This document shows, one piece after another, positions 16,528-23,916 of a DNA stretch of 39,687 nucleotides. Below the pieces are notes generated by a model, which saw only the letters and a list, made by a program, of their open reading frames with translations, was not told where the DNA came from and ran no database searches. The position numbers were made by a program, and so were the translations under genes. Numbering within the stretch: position 1 is the first letter of the stretch; every line of letters begins with the position of its first letter. The stretch spans positions 1 to 39,687 of the forward strand of contig JAZOCE010000018.1 in NCBI GenBank assembly GCA_045596365.1, in the 5' to 3' direction. Source of the stretch: RGIG4079 sp045596365. Lineage in GTDB: Bacteria; Bacteroidota; Bacteroidia; Bacteroidales; Muribaculaceae.

Positions 16528-17454
16528 ATGGAAATTATAGAGGTTAAGGCTAACGAGTATTCTGAATTTTTCAACAAATACTCTCAAATATATAATAATG
16601 TCGCATTTACACAGTTAAACGCCGACAAATGCGAACATGTTCATTATTTATTATTTAAAGACACTAAAGTGAGACTCGGCATAACCCTTGGCGAACGCGA
16701 GGAGATGCTCTGCTCTCCTTTTTCAGCACCATTTGGAGGATTTGATTTCACCAACGAGCCAAAAATCGAATATATTGAACAAGCATTATCCCTACTCAAA
16801 GAATATTCTGCAAGCAAAAACAAGTCCATAAAACTCACTTTACCACCTCCCATCTACAACACATCTGCTAATGCAAAGGTAATCAATGTGTTAATGCGAG
16901 GAGGGGTATTCCCTTCAATAGTTGACCTGAATTACCACTATGACCTTTCTCGCGTTAAAGAATATGAGAAATATCTATCTCGCAATGCTCGCAAAAATTT
17001 TCACAATGCGTTAACTCATGATTTTGAATTTGTTAAACTCGACTCTTGCAAAGAAGAGGACATAACTCGTGCATATAATGTAATCAAAGCCAACCGAGAA
17101 AGCCATGACTACCCATTGCGCATGTCTCTTGAAAACGTTATAAAAACGACAAAGGTTGTGTCTGCCGACTTTTTTGTTATGACTAAAAATGGTGAAGATA
17201 TTGCAGCCGCCCAAGTGTTTCATGTAACCGATGAAATTGCCCAAGTCGTATATTGGGGAGATAGTCCCGGATATAGCGAAATGCGACCAATGAACTACCT
17301 ATCATATAAAGTTTTTGAACATTACAACAATTGTGGCATTTCAATTCTTGATATAGGACCTTCTACTGAAAACGGAATTCCCAATTACGGATTATGTGAA
17401 TTTAAGGAAAACCTCGGTTGTGAGATTTCCCTTAAACACACATTTATCTTCTAA
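16528..17454 (+). CDS. GNAT/FemAB-like acyltransferase of unknown substrate
   Basis: 308 residues, no signal peptide. The layout is that of FemAB-like double-GNAT proteins: an N-terminal half with the SPFSAPFGGFDF segment, and a C-terminal half with a SRNARKNFHNAL-like basic stretch, FFVMTKNGEDIAAAQVFHV, YWGDSPGYSEMRPMNYLSYKVFE and ILDIGPSTENGIPNYGLCEFKENLG, the last typical of these acyltransferases. FemAB relatives move aminoacyl or acyl groups onto cell-wall peptides or polysaccharides. It follows the Sua5-like gene by 12 bp in the same operon, and its stop lies 1 bp from the stop of the convergent alcohol dehydrogenase. Family is likely; substrate is unknown. Confidence 0.7.
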   Translation: MEIIEVKANEYSEFFNKYSQIYNNVAFTQLNADKCEHVHYLLFKDTKVRLGITLGEREEMLCSPFSAPFGGFDFTNEPKIEYIEQALSLLKEYSASKNKSIKLTLPPPIYNTSANAKVINVLMRGGVFPSIVDLNYHYDLSRVKEYEKYLSRNARKNFHNALTHDFEFVKLDSCKEEDITRAYNVIKANRESHDYPLRMSLENVIKTTKVVSADFFVMTKNGEDIAAAQVFHVTDEIAQVVYWGDSPGYSEMRPMNYLSYKVFEHYNNCGISILDIGPSTENGIPNYGLCEFKENLGCEISLKHTFIF

Positions 17455-17455
17455 A

Positions 17456-18625
17456 TTATAACGCTAATTTATAAATTTCAGTCGTTTCCTTTGCTGATAG
17501 GCGATAATAGCCACCTATCACCTCTCCTTTGTTTTCATGCAGTTTCTTTACAAGCAACTCAATGTCGGGGTTTTCTATTCCGAGTTCTTTTAAAGTCACA
17601 GGCATACCTATTGAACGATAGAAATCTTTTAATCTCTCTATCCCTTCAATAGCTGCTTTTTTATCATCGTCTTCAACAACATCCCACACACGACGAGCAA
17701 ATTGAGCGACCTTTCCTGGATTATGTTCAACCATAAATGTCAACCACGCAGGAACTATCACAGCAAGACCGGCGCCATGAGTTACACCATAAACCGCACT
17801 CAACTCATGCTCCATAAAATGCGATACCCAATCTTCTTGGCGACCGGTGCCACACACTCCATTGTGAGCAAGCGTTCCACACCACATTATATTGGCACGG
17901 GCATCATAGTTTTCAGGCTCAGCCATTACTTTGGGCGCTTCTGTAATAATTGCTTTCAATACACCTTCAGCTACTCGGTCAGTAACCTCAACTTCGGGAG
18001 TGTTTGAAAAATAACGCTCGTAGATGTGGGTCATCATGTCGGCAATACCACTGGCAGTCTGATAAGGAGGCAACGTAAAAGTCAGTTCGGGATTCATTAC
18101 TGCAAATTTGGGGCGTAGTGCGCTCTCTGTACGCAAACTGATTTTGTGTAACCCATCGATTTTTGTTATTACTGAATTTCCCGAGCCCTCACTACCAGCA
18201 GCAGGGATAGTCAGCACAACTCCCACTGGCAATGCCTCTTGCATAACCACCTTTCCGGCAAAGAAATCCCAAAAATCTCCATCATAAGGCACTCCTCCGG
18301 CAATAGCCTTAGCTGTGTCTATCGCACTGCCACCGCCTACAGCGACAACACCATCAACGCTTTCACGACGACACAAGTCAATACCTTCATACACTCGATC
18401 ATCTGTAGGGTTGGGATTAACACCACCAAGTTCTACATACTCTATATTTACAGCATCAAGCGAAGACTTTACCCGTGCGAGCAGGCCGCTACGCACAACC
18501 GAGCCTTGACCATAAACAATCAAGACCTTCTTGCTACCCATCCACTGAGTTAACTCCCCGGTCAAAGACTCCTTCCCTCGACCAAACACATATTTCGTTG
18601 GACTATAAAAACTAAAATTATTCAT
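17456..18625 (-). CDS. Iron-type alcohol dehydrogenase (NADPH-dependent butanol/aldehyde reductase-like)
   Basis: 389 residues, the usual length of group III (iron-containing) alcohol dehydrogenases of the BDH/YqhD branch. The NAD(P)-binding signature GVVAVGGGSAIDTAKAIAGG is near 95-115. Metal ligands are seen in GIADMMTHIYERYF, in the histidine of WVSHFMEHELSA and in the histidine of YGVTHGAGLAVIVP. The start region YSPTKYVFGRG is the family hallmark. It probably reduces aldehydes with NADPH in fermentation or detoxification. Its promoter overlaps that of the divergent lpxB operon, and its stop abuts the convergent GNAT-like gene with no terminator between. Confidence 0.92.
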   Translation of the reverse strand: MNNFSFYSPTKYVFGRGKESLTGELTQWMGSKKVLIVYGQGSVVRSGLLARVKSSLDAVNIEYVELGGVNPNPTDDRVYEGIDLCRRESVDGVVAVGGGSAIDTAKAIAGGVPYDGDFWDFFAGKVVMQEALPVGVVLTIPAAGSEGSGNSVITKIDGLHKISLRTESALRPKFAVMNPELTFTLPPYQTASGIADMMTHIYERYFSNTPEVEVTDRVAEGVLKAIITEAPKVMAEPENYDARANIMWCGTLAHNGVCGTGRQEDWVSHFMEHELSAVYGVTHGAGLAVIVPAWLTFMVEHNPGKVAQFARRVWDVVEDDDKKAAIEGIERLKDFYRSIGMPVTLKELGIENPDIELLVKKLHENKGEVIGGYYRLSAKETTEIYKLAL

Positions 18626-18636
18626 ACCTCAATATT

Positions 18637-18667
18637 TTTGTATCTAACAGCAAAAATAGTAAATTTG
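18637..18667 (+). promoter_or_regulatory. Promoter of the lpxB operon
   Basis: TTTG (18637-18640), exactly 19 bases, TAAATTTG (18660-18667), a perfect match. Transcription would start near 18674, leaving about 16 nt before the lpxB ATG. A three-codon open frame ATGAGTCGATGA (18682-18693) lies in this leader and its TGA overlaps the lpxB ATG (18690). Confidence 0.78.
18651..18658 (-). promoter_or_regulatory. -7 element of the alcohol dehydrogenase gene, inside the lpxB promoter
   Basis: The minus strand reads TATTTTTG, a full TAnnTTTG match, 26 bp before the start at 18625. It lies wholly in the spacer of the divergent lpxB promoter. Its own -33 position is poor. Confidence 0.5.
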
Positions 18668-18689
18668 TAGAATAAACGTTTATGAGTCG

Positions 18690-19823
18690 ATGAAATATTT
18701 CTTATCGGTGGGCGAAGCCTCCGGAGACATACATGCAGCTGCGCTAATTTCAGCAATACGCAAGACTGACAAAGAAGCAACATTTGCCTATCTTGGTGGC
18801 GATTTGATGCACAAAGCATCAGATACCACTCCCGTTATCCACTATCGCGAAATGGCATACATGGGATTTAGCGAGGTTATTCGACACTTGCCCCAAGTTC
18901 TTGGCAATCTAAAGCGTGCAAAAAAAGCTATTTCTGACTTCATGCCCGATGCTCTCATTTTAGTGGACTATCCCAGCTTTAACCTCAAACTTGCCCGACA
19001 TGCACATAACATAGGGATTCCTGTGTACTACTACATCTCCCCAAAAGTGTGGGCATGGAAAGAATATCGCGTAAAAGACATCAAACAATATGTGCGACAA
19101 TTATTCTCTATTCTTCCTTTTGAGGTGGAATTCTTCCGTAAGCACAATTATGAAATCACCTATGTGGGAAATCCATCGGTTGAAGAGATTGAGTTGCGCG
19201 CCAAAAATGCACCCGATAGGACAACATTTCTATCTACGCATAATATACCTGACAAGCCTATACTTGCACTTGTTCCAGGCAGCCGACAGGGGGAGATACG
19301 CAATAATCTTCCCATCATGCTTGAAGTTGCTAAGCGCTTCCCTCAATTTAATCCCATCGTTGCCGGTGCTCCCGGTATTGAGAGTGACACTTATCGCAAG
19401 TACACAAGCTACCAAGTCGTTACCGGTGTAACTTTTGACCTCATGAAACATTCTGAAATTGCACTTGTAACTTCGGGAACAGCCACTCTTGAAGCGGCGT
19501 TGTTACGCACTCCTCAAGTCGTGTGCTATCGTGCCAACGGATCAAAATTCTCATACAACCTATTCAAACGCATCTTGAAGATAAATTATGTATCGTTGCC
19601 AAACCTCATATCCAACGATGCAATCGTCCCTGAAATGCTCCTACACCATTGCAACGCCAATGATATTTCTGCTGAAGTGGAGCGAATATTACCCGGCACT
19701 CCCGGACGAGACAAAATGCTTGCCGACTATCAGCACATGCGCAATATTCTTGGCGATAGCAATGCAGCTCATGCAACAGCATCTGCTATTTATAACGACA
19801 TTAAATCACTTAAACGGATATAA
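18690..19823 (+). CDS. lpxB: Lipid-A-disaccharide synthase
   Basis: 377 residues, the normal length for this GT19 glycosyltransferase. Family motifs are SVGEASGDIHAAALI at the start, YMGFSEV near 50, YYISPKVWAWKEYRVKDI near 115-130, FEVEFF and YVGNPSVEE, LALVPGSRQGEI, and VTSGTATLEAALLRTPQVVCYR. It joins UDP-2,3-diacylglucosamine and lipid X into the tetra-acyl lipid A disaccharide at the cytoplasmic face of the inner membrane, so the host is Gram-negative. It heads a four-gene operon in which spacings are 2, 3 and 5 bp. Confidence 0.96.
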   Translation: MKYFLSVGEASGDIHAAALISAIRKTDKEATFAYLGGDLMHKASDTTPVIHYREMAYMGFSEVIRHLPQVLGNLKRAKKAISDFMPDALILVDYPSFNLKLARHAHNIGIPVYYYISPKVWAWKEYRVKDIKQYVRQLFSILPFEVEFFRKHNYEITYVGNPSVEEIELRAKNAPDRTTFLSTHNIPDKPILALVPGSRQGEIRNNLPIMLEVAKRFPQFNPIVAGAPGIESDTYRKYTSYQVVTGVTFDLMKHSEIALVTSGTATLEAALLRTPQVVCYRANGSKFSYNLFKRILKINYVSLPNLISNDAIVPEMLLHHCNANDISAEVERILPGTPGRDKMLADYQHMRNILGDSNAAHATASAIYNDIKSLKRI

Positions 19824-19825
19824 TT

Positions 19826-20263
19826 ATGGCACTAATCAATTGTTCAGAATGTGGGCATCAAGTATCAGACAAAGCAACTGCTTGTCCTAACTGTGGTTGC
19901 CCTATTGAAACACAACTCCCCCCACCAATACCCGAACAGGAAGAACCTCAACAAGCACAACAAACAGCTCAAACTCAACAGCCATCAACCCAAATTGGTG
20001 TATTCGACAACGGACCAAGTGGTAAAAGTCGTGGCGTGGCAGCACTACTTGCACTATTTCTCGGCTGTTTGGGAGTACATTATTTCTATGTGGGCAAAAT
20101 CGGAGCAGGAGTTCTATTCCTCGTTTGCTCATTAGTCTCATGTGGAATTTTAGCGCCTATAGTGAGCATATTATGCCTCGTTCAAACAATCCGCTTGTTC
20201 ATAATGACACATGAAGAATTTGAACAAACATACGTCAACAGCACCACCTTCATGCCCATCTAA
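19826..20263 (+). CDS. Zinc-ribbon TM2-domain membrane protein
   Basis: 145 residues. An N-terminal zinc ribbon has Cys6-x2-Cys9 and Cys20-x2-Cys23. A Pro/Gln-rich linker spans about 30-58, followed by a TM2 domain with two hydrophobic helices (about 69-88 and 92-117); the segment LGCLGVHYFYVGKIGAG between them is the TM2 signature. TM2 proteins are small inner-membrane proteins without a firm biochemical role. The gene starts 2 bp after lpxB and ends 3 bp before a tyrosine phosphatase gene. Being between a lipid A enzyme and a phosphatase hints at an envelope function, but this is inference. Confidence 0.85.
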   Translation: MALINCSECGHQVSDKATACPNCGCPIETQLPPPIPEQEEPQQAQQTAQTQQPSTQIGVFDNGPSGKSRGVAALLALFLGCLGVHYFYVGKIGAGVLFLVCSLVSCGILAPIVSILCLVQTIRLFIMTHEEFEQTYVNSTTFMPI

Positions 20264-20266
20264 TTA

Positions 20267-20782
20267 ATGAAAGAAATCATCGAAACACTACGCATGCTTC
20301 ATGGCAAGGAGAAAGTGAAGGTATTATTTGTGTGTTTAGGAAATATATGTAGGTCGCCGGCGGCAGAGGGTGTATTTCGGAGCATCGTTGAAGAGAATAA
20401 CGATGCTGATAATTGGGAAATTGATTCTGCCGGGACTGGTCGTTACCACATAGGCGATTTGCCCGATAACCGCATGCGCATTCATGCTCGCCATCGTGGA
20501 TTGGAATTAACCCATAGATGTCGACAGGTGTGCTACGATGATTTCAAAACTTTTGACATCATTATCCCCATGGATGCTTCTAATGAGGTTAATCTGCGTC
20601 GATTAGCTCTAACTGATGAAGATGAAGCCAAAATTATCCCAATGGCCCGATTTGTCGATATGACATTCCGATATGACCACATTCCTGACCCTTACTATGA
20701 AGGAGCCGAAGGGTTTGAACTCGTTCTTGACCTTCTTCAAAATGGATGTGCCAATTTATATAACCAAATCACTAATAAATAG
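20267..20782 (+). CDS. Low-molecular-weight protein-tyrosine phosphatase
   Basis: 171 residues; the family is usually 140-160. The excess is an N-terminal extension of about 16 residues. The phosphate-binding P-loop CLGNICRS starts at Cys23 (nucleophile) and ends at Arg29, the C-x5-R signature. DSAGTGRYHIGDLPDNR follows, and the general-acid loop is DPYYEG near 141. Such enzymes dephosphorylate tyrosine kinases of capsule/exopolysaccharide control or other phosphotyrosine proteins. No kinase or capsule gene is in view. It lies 3 bp after the TM2 gene and 5 bp before the hexosaminidase. A later ATG at codon 10 is a possible alternative start. Confidence 0.92.
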   Translation: MKEIIETLRMLHGKEKVKVLFVCLGNICRSPAAEGVFRSIVEENNDADNWEIDSAGTGRYHIGDLPDNRMRIHARHRGLELTHRCRQVCYDDFKTFDIIIPMDASNEVNLRRLALTDEDEAKIIPMARFVDMTFRYDHIPDPYYEGAEGFELVLDLLQNGCANLYNQITNK

Positions 20783-20787
20783 TCATA

Positions 20788-22995
20788 ATGCGTATCTTTT
20801 TCATCATATCAACTATTCTTGCTTCACTTATATCTAATGCCATGCCTACATTAAACTGGCAATCACTCGGCAACTGTTCCGATGAAAACGGAGCGTACTA
20901 TATCCAACGCCTCACAATCAAAGGCTCAACAGACGTTGACCGACTATGTTTCAACCAATTTGCCCGCAAGATGCATACATTGACCGATGGCGATACAATT
21001 AATGAAATCATCCCGGGCTATTACTATCTGACAAGTCCACGTTTTGGAGAAGACAGTGTTGTAATTGATATTCGCACTCGAGGCTCACTTATCAATGTGA
21101 GTTATCGTCCTGATGGTTTTCATGCTGTAATGAAAGATGGGAAAATTGTTCCGGTGGAATTTACCTACTCATCAATATCTTCATCACCCGAAATGTGGAA
21201 ACTACCAAATAAAGACCGCATGCCCTATGGCAATGAAATATATAAATTCAACGAGTCATTGAGAACAAATGAAAAACTTGGGGCTTTTGACATTATACCA
21301 TCTTTCAAAAGTGTAAAGCCCACTAAAAAAGGGTATTGCCAACAAGCAATCAACCCCATTGCAAAGCGCATAAGCCACAATAACTATGAATTCTATCGCA
21401 TAACAATCAACACAGAGAATGTTATTATCGAAGCTGCTTCAGAACAAGCCGAAAAAATGGCACGAATGGCATTGATGAAATTGTGGCATCGCAACAATGG
21501 AAAAATCCCAACTGCCATAATAGAGGATTACCCCGACTTCCATTATCGTGGAGTCTTGATTGACATTTCTCGTAACAATCAGCCTCTTGAAACGCTTGAA
21601 AACATTGCCTTCAAACTTGCTCAATATCGCATGAACAAACTTCATTTTCACTTCTGCGATGATGAAGCATGGCGTCTTGAAATCCCCTCATTCCCCGAAT
21701 TAACCCAATTAGGCGCTCGACGTGGATATACCCTTGACGAAAAAGAACATCTTGTGCAAATTTTTGCCGGAAACGGCAATCCCGATGAAACAAAAGGAAC
21801 ATCCAATGGATATATCACTCGTCAACAGTTCATTGATTTTCTCAAAAAGTGCAAAGCACTTGGCATCGATGTTATTCCGGAAATTGAATCTCCCGGACAC
21901 GCTCGTGCCGCAATAAAAGCAATGGAAGCACGATATCGACGCACAGGAGATCCAATATATCGATTAATCGAAGACGGAGATTCTTCAAAATACACTTCAG
22001 CACAAGCATTTCATGACAATGTTATGAATCCGGCAGTATCCGGTACGGTTAATTTCATGCGCACAGTAATTGGTGAAATCATCTCTATGTATAATGACGC
22101 TGGAGTTGAGCTGACAGCTATCCACATTGGCGGAGATGAGGTTCCCGACGGAGCATGGAATGGCTCTCCATCGGCACAAGCTCTCATTAAAGAAAAAAAT
22201 CTTAATGGGGAAAAAGGTCTGCATGCCTATTTTGTCAAGCAAATAGCGAATATACTCGCTGAACGTGGAATTCCTATGAATGGGTGGCAAGAAATCGCCA
22301 TAGGACACAGCAATGAATATAATGCTGAAGTAGCACCACTCACAGGAGGAGTAAACAGCTGGACCGTGTTCAACCCCAAAGACCCTATTGACAAACATGT
22401 ATCGGTTCAAGCTCTCAAAGCAGGATACCCCGTAATCCTCAGCAACGTAAACCATTTCTATCTTGATCAATCATATAATTATCATCCCGATGAGCCTGGT
22501 TTGACTTGGGGAGGTGTTGTTGATGAATTTGCTTCATTAAACGGTTATCCGGCAAAGATGTGTCCTGTACCAGAGGATCTAAAGGGAAATATCATAGGGT
22601 TATCAGGACAAGTGTTTGCTGAAACACTACGTTCTTCTGAACAACTTGAAAGCTATTTGTTCCCCAAAATGCTCGGATTAGCTGAACGCGCATGGAATGC
22701 CGATGAGACATACACAAGCGCACAATTCAATAAACTCATCGCCGAAAAAGAATTACCTGCATTTGGCAACGATTGCAATTTTCACTTGCGTCAACCGGGT
22801 ATTATGAGCAATAAAAGCACTATCAAGATGAATAGCCCCTATGAAAAAGCCGTTATTCGATACACCCTTGACGGAAGCGAGCCAACTATTGACTCTCCAA
22901 TATACACTAAGCCCATAAAGACTGATGCCAAAGAGATACGTGCTCGATTATATTATCTCGGCAAAGAAAGCATCACAACAATATTTTATCAATAA
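20788..22995 (+). CDS. Secreted beta-N-acetylhexosaminidase (GH20)
   Basis: 735 residues. A signal peptide (about 1-18, MRIFFIISTILASLISNA) has no lipobox cysteine, so the product is probably periplasmic. A GH20b-type N-terminal domain (about 20-240) is followed by the GH20 barrel (about 248-650). The catalytic Asp-Glu pair is Asp450-Glu451 in HIGGDEVPDG. Other family marks are FHYRGVLIDISR, NKLHFHFCDDEAWRLEI, IPEIESPGHARA and GWQEI. A chitobiase C-terminal-type beta domain (about 680-735) has RYTLDGSEPT. The enzyme removes terminal GlcNAc/GalNAc from glycans by substrate-assisted catalysis. It is the last gene of the lpxB operon, an unusual place because these genes mostly sit in polysaccharide-use loci. 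Confidence 0.95.
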   Translation: MRIFFIISTILASLISNAMPTLNWQSLGNCSDENGAYYIQRLTIKGSTDVDRLCFNQFARKMHTLTDGDTINEIIPGYYYLTSPRFGEDSVVIDIRTRGSLINVSYRPDGFHAVMKDGKIVPVEFTYSSISSSPEMWKLPNKDRMPYGNEIYKFNESLRTNEKLGAFDIIPSFKSVKPTKKGYCQQAINPIAKRISHNNYEFYRITINTENVIIEAASEQAEKMARMALMKLWHRNNGKIPTAIIEDYPDFHYRGVLIDISRNNQPLETLENIAFKLAQYRMNKLHFHFCDDEAWRLEIPSFPELTQLGARRGYTLDEKEHLVQIFAGNGNPDETKGTSNGYITRQQFIDFLKKCKALGIDVIPEIESPGHARAAIKAMEARYRRTGDPIYRLIEDGDSSKYTSAQAFHDNVMNPAVSGTVNFMRTVIGEIISMYNDAGVELTAIHIGGDEVPDGAWNGSPSAQALIKEKNLNGEKGLHAYFVKQIANILAERGIPMNGWQEIAIGHSNEYNAEVAPLTGGVNSWTVFNPKDPIDKHVSVQALKAGYPVILSNVNHFYLDQSYNYHPDEPGLTWGGVVDEFASLNGYPAKMCPVPEDLKGNIIGLSGQVFAETLRSSEQLESYLFPKMLGLAERAWNADETYTSAQFNKLIAEKELPAFGNDCNFHLRQPGIMSNKSTIKMNSPYEKAVIRYTLDGSEPTIDSPIYTKPIKTDAKEIRARLYYLGKESITTIFYQ

Positions 22996-23021
22996 CATTA
23001 TTATTTAAAACAATCTTTTTT

Positions 23022-23058
23022 GATAACGTTTTTCTCATAAATAGAGAAAAACGTTATC
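23022..23058. promoter_or_regulatory. Perfect 15-bp palindrome over the rsmA promoter (operator or terminator)
   Basis: GATAACGTTTTTCTC (23022-23036) and GAGAAAAACGTTATC (23044-23058) are perfect inverted copies around a 7-base centre. The right arm runs into the -7 element TATCTTTG (23055-23062). Only three T follow on the plus strand and A-rich sequence on the minus strand, so it is not a convincing intrinsic terminator. It may still end the GH20 transcript. The position suits an operator for a dimeric regulator. Confidence 0.6.
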
Positions 23059-23062
23059 TTTG
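23055..23062 (+). promoter_or_regulatory. -7 element of the rsmA-mgtE operon
   Basis: TATCTTTG fits TAnnTTTG. The first four bases belong to the palindrome at 23022-23058, which also fills the -33 region. The predicted leader (about 23069-23125) contains a second small hairpin, ATCGTT-TTGG-AACGAT at 23073-23088. Confidence 0.5.
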
Positions 23063-23125
23063 TATGCTCAAAATCGTTTTGGAACGATAAAGTGTTTCGA
23101 TTGTCCAACTTAAAAGAAATGTACC

Positions 23126-23908
23126 ATGCAGCAAGTAAAACCTAAAAAAGCTCTCGGTCAACATTTTCTAACCGACCTAAGCATTGCCGATCGCATTGCC
23201 ACCACCCTTGACGAATATAAAGGTATTCCCATTATTGAGGTGGGACCGGGGATGGGCGTGCTTACTCGTTTTTTATTGGATAGAGGACATGACTTGACAG
23301 TTGTGGAAATCGACACAGAAAGCGTTGATTACCTCAATCGCTATTTCCCTGAATTATCAGGGCGTGTTCTCGAAGAAGATTTCCTTAAAATGGATCTCGC
23401 GTCAAAGGTGGGGAACAAGCCATTTTGCATAATAGGCAACTATCCCTATAATATATCATCACAAATATTCTTCAAAGTCTTAGACTTTAAGGACTTGGTT
23501 ACATGCTGTTCCGGAATGTTGCAAAAAGAGGTTGCCGAGCGTCTTGCTGCTCCTCCGGGGAATAAAACTCGCGGCATATTAAGTGTCCTTTTACAAGCAT
23601 GGTATGATGTTGAATATCTGTTCACTGTAAGCGAACATGTATTTAACCCACCGCCTAAAGTAAAATCGGGTGTTGTAAAACTAAAGCGCAACGATGTAAC
23701 CGACCTTGGATGCGATGAACGACTTTTCAAAACAGTTGTCAAAACATCATTTGGGCAACGACGCAAAACATTGCGAAACTCTTTGAAATCTTTGCTCCCT
23801 GCAGGAACGACGATACCCGACAACCCAATGTTTGCCCTGCGACCAGAACAACTTAGTGTTGAACAGTTTATCGAGCTTACCAACATCATGTCAAATCTAC
23901 GTAACTAA
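23126..23908 (+). CDS. rsmA: 16S rRNA (adenine-1518/1519-N6) dimethyltransferase
   Basis: 260 residues, the normal length for RsmA/KsgA. The start KKALGQHFL is the family hallmark. The AdoMet-binding motif is EVGPGMGVLTRFLL near 40-53, acidic ligand VEIDTE follows, and the catalytic motif IV is NYPYNISSQIFFKVL near 110. It dimethylates two adenosines in helix 45 of 16S rRNA late in 30S assembly. The gene has its own promoter with an unusual palindrome and is followed after 8 bp by mgtE. Confidence 0.97.
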   Translation: MQQVKPKKALGQHFLTDLSIADRIATTLDEYKGIPIIEVGPGMGVLTRFLLDRGHDLTVVEIDTESVDYLNRYFPELSGRVLEEDFLKMDLASKVGNKPFCIIGNYPYNISSQIFFKVLDFKDLVTCCSGMLQKEVAERLAAPPGNKTRGILSVLLQAWYDVEYLFTVSEHVFNPPPKVKSGVVKLKRNDVTDLGCDERLFKTVVKTSFGQRRKTLRNSLKSLLPAGTTIPDNPMFALRPEQLSVEQFIELTNIMSNLRN

Positions 23909-23916
23909 CTCACATA

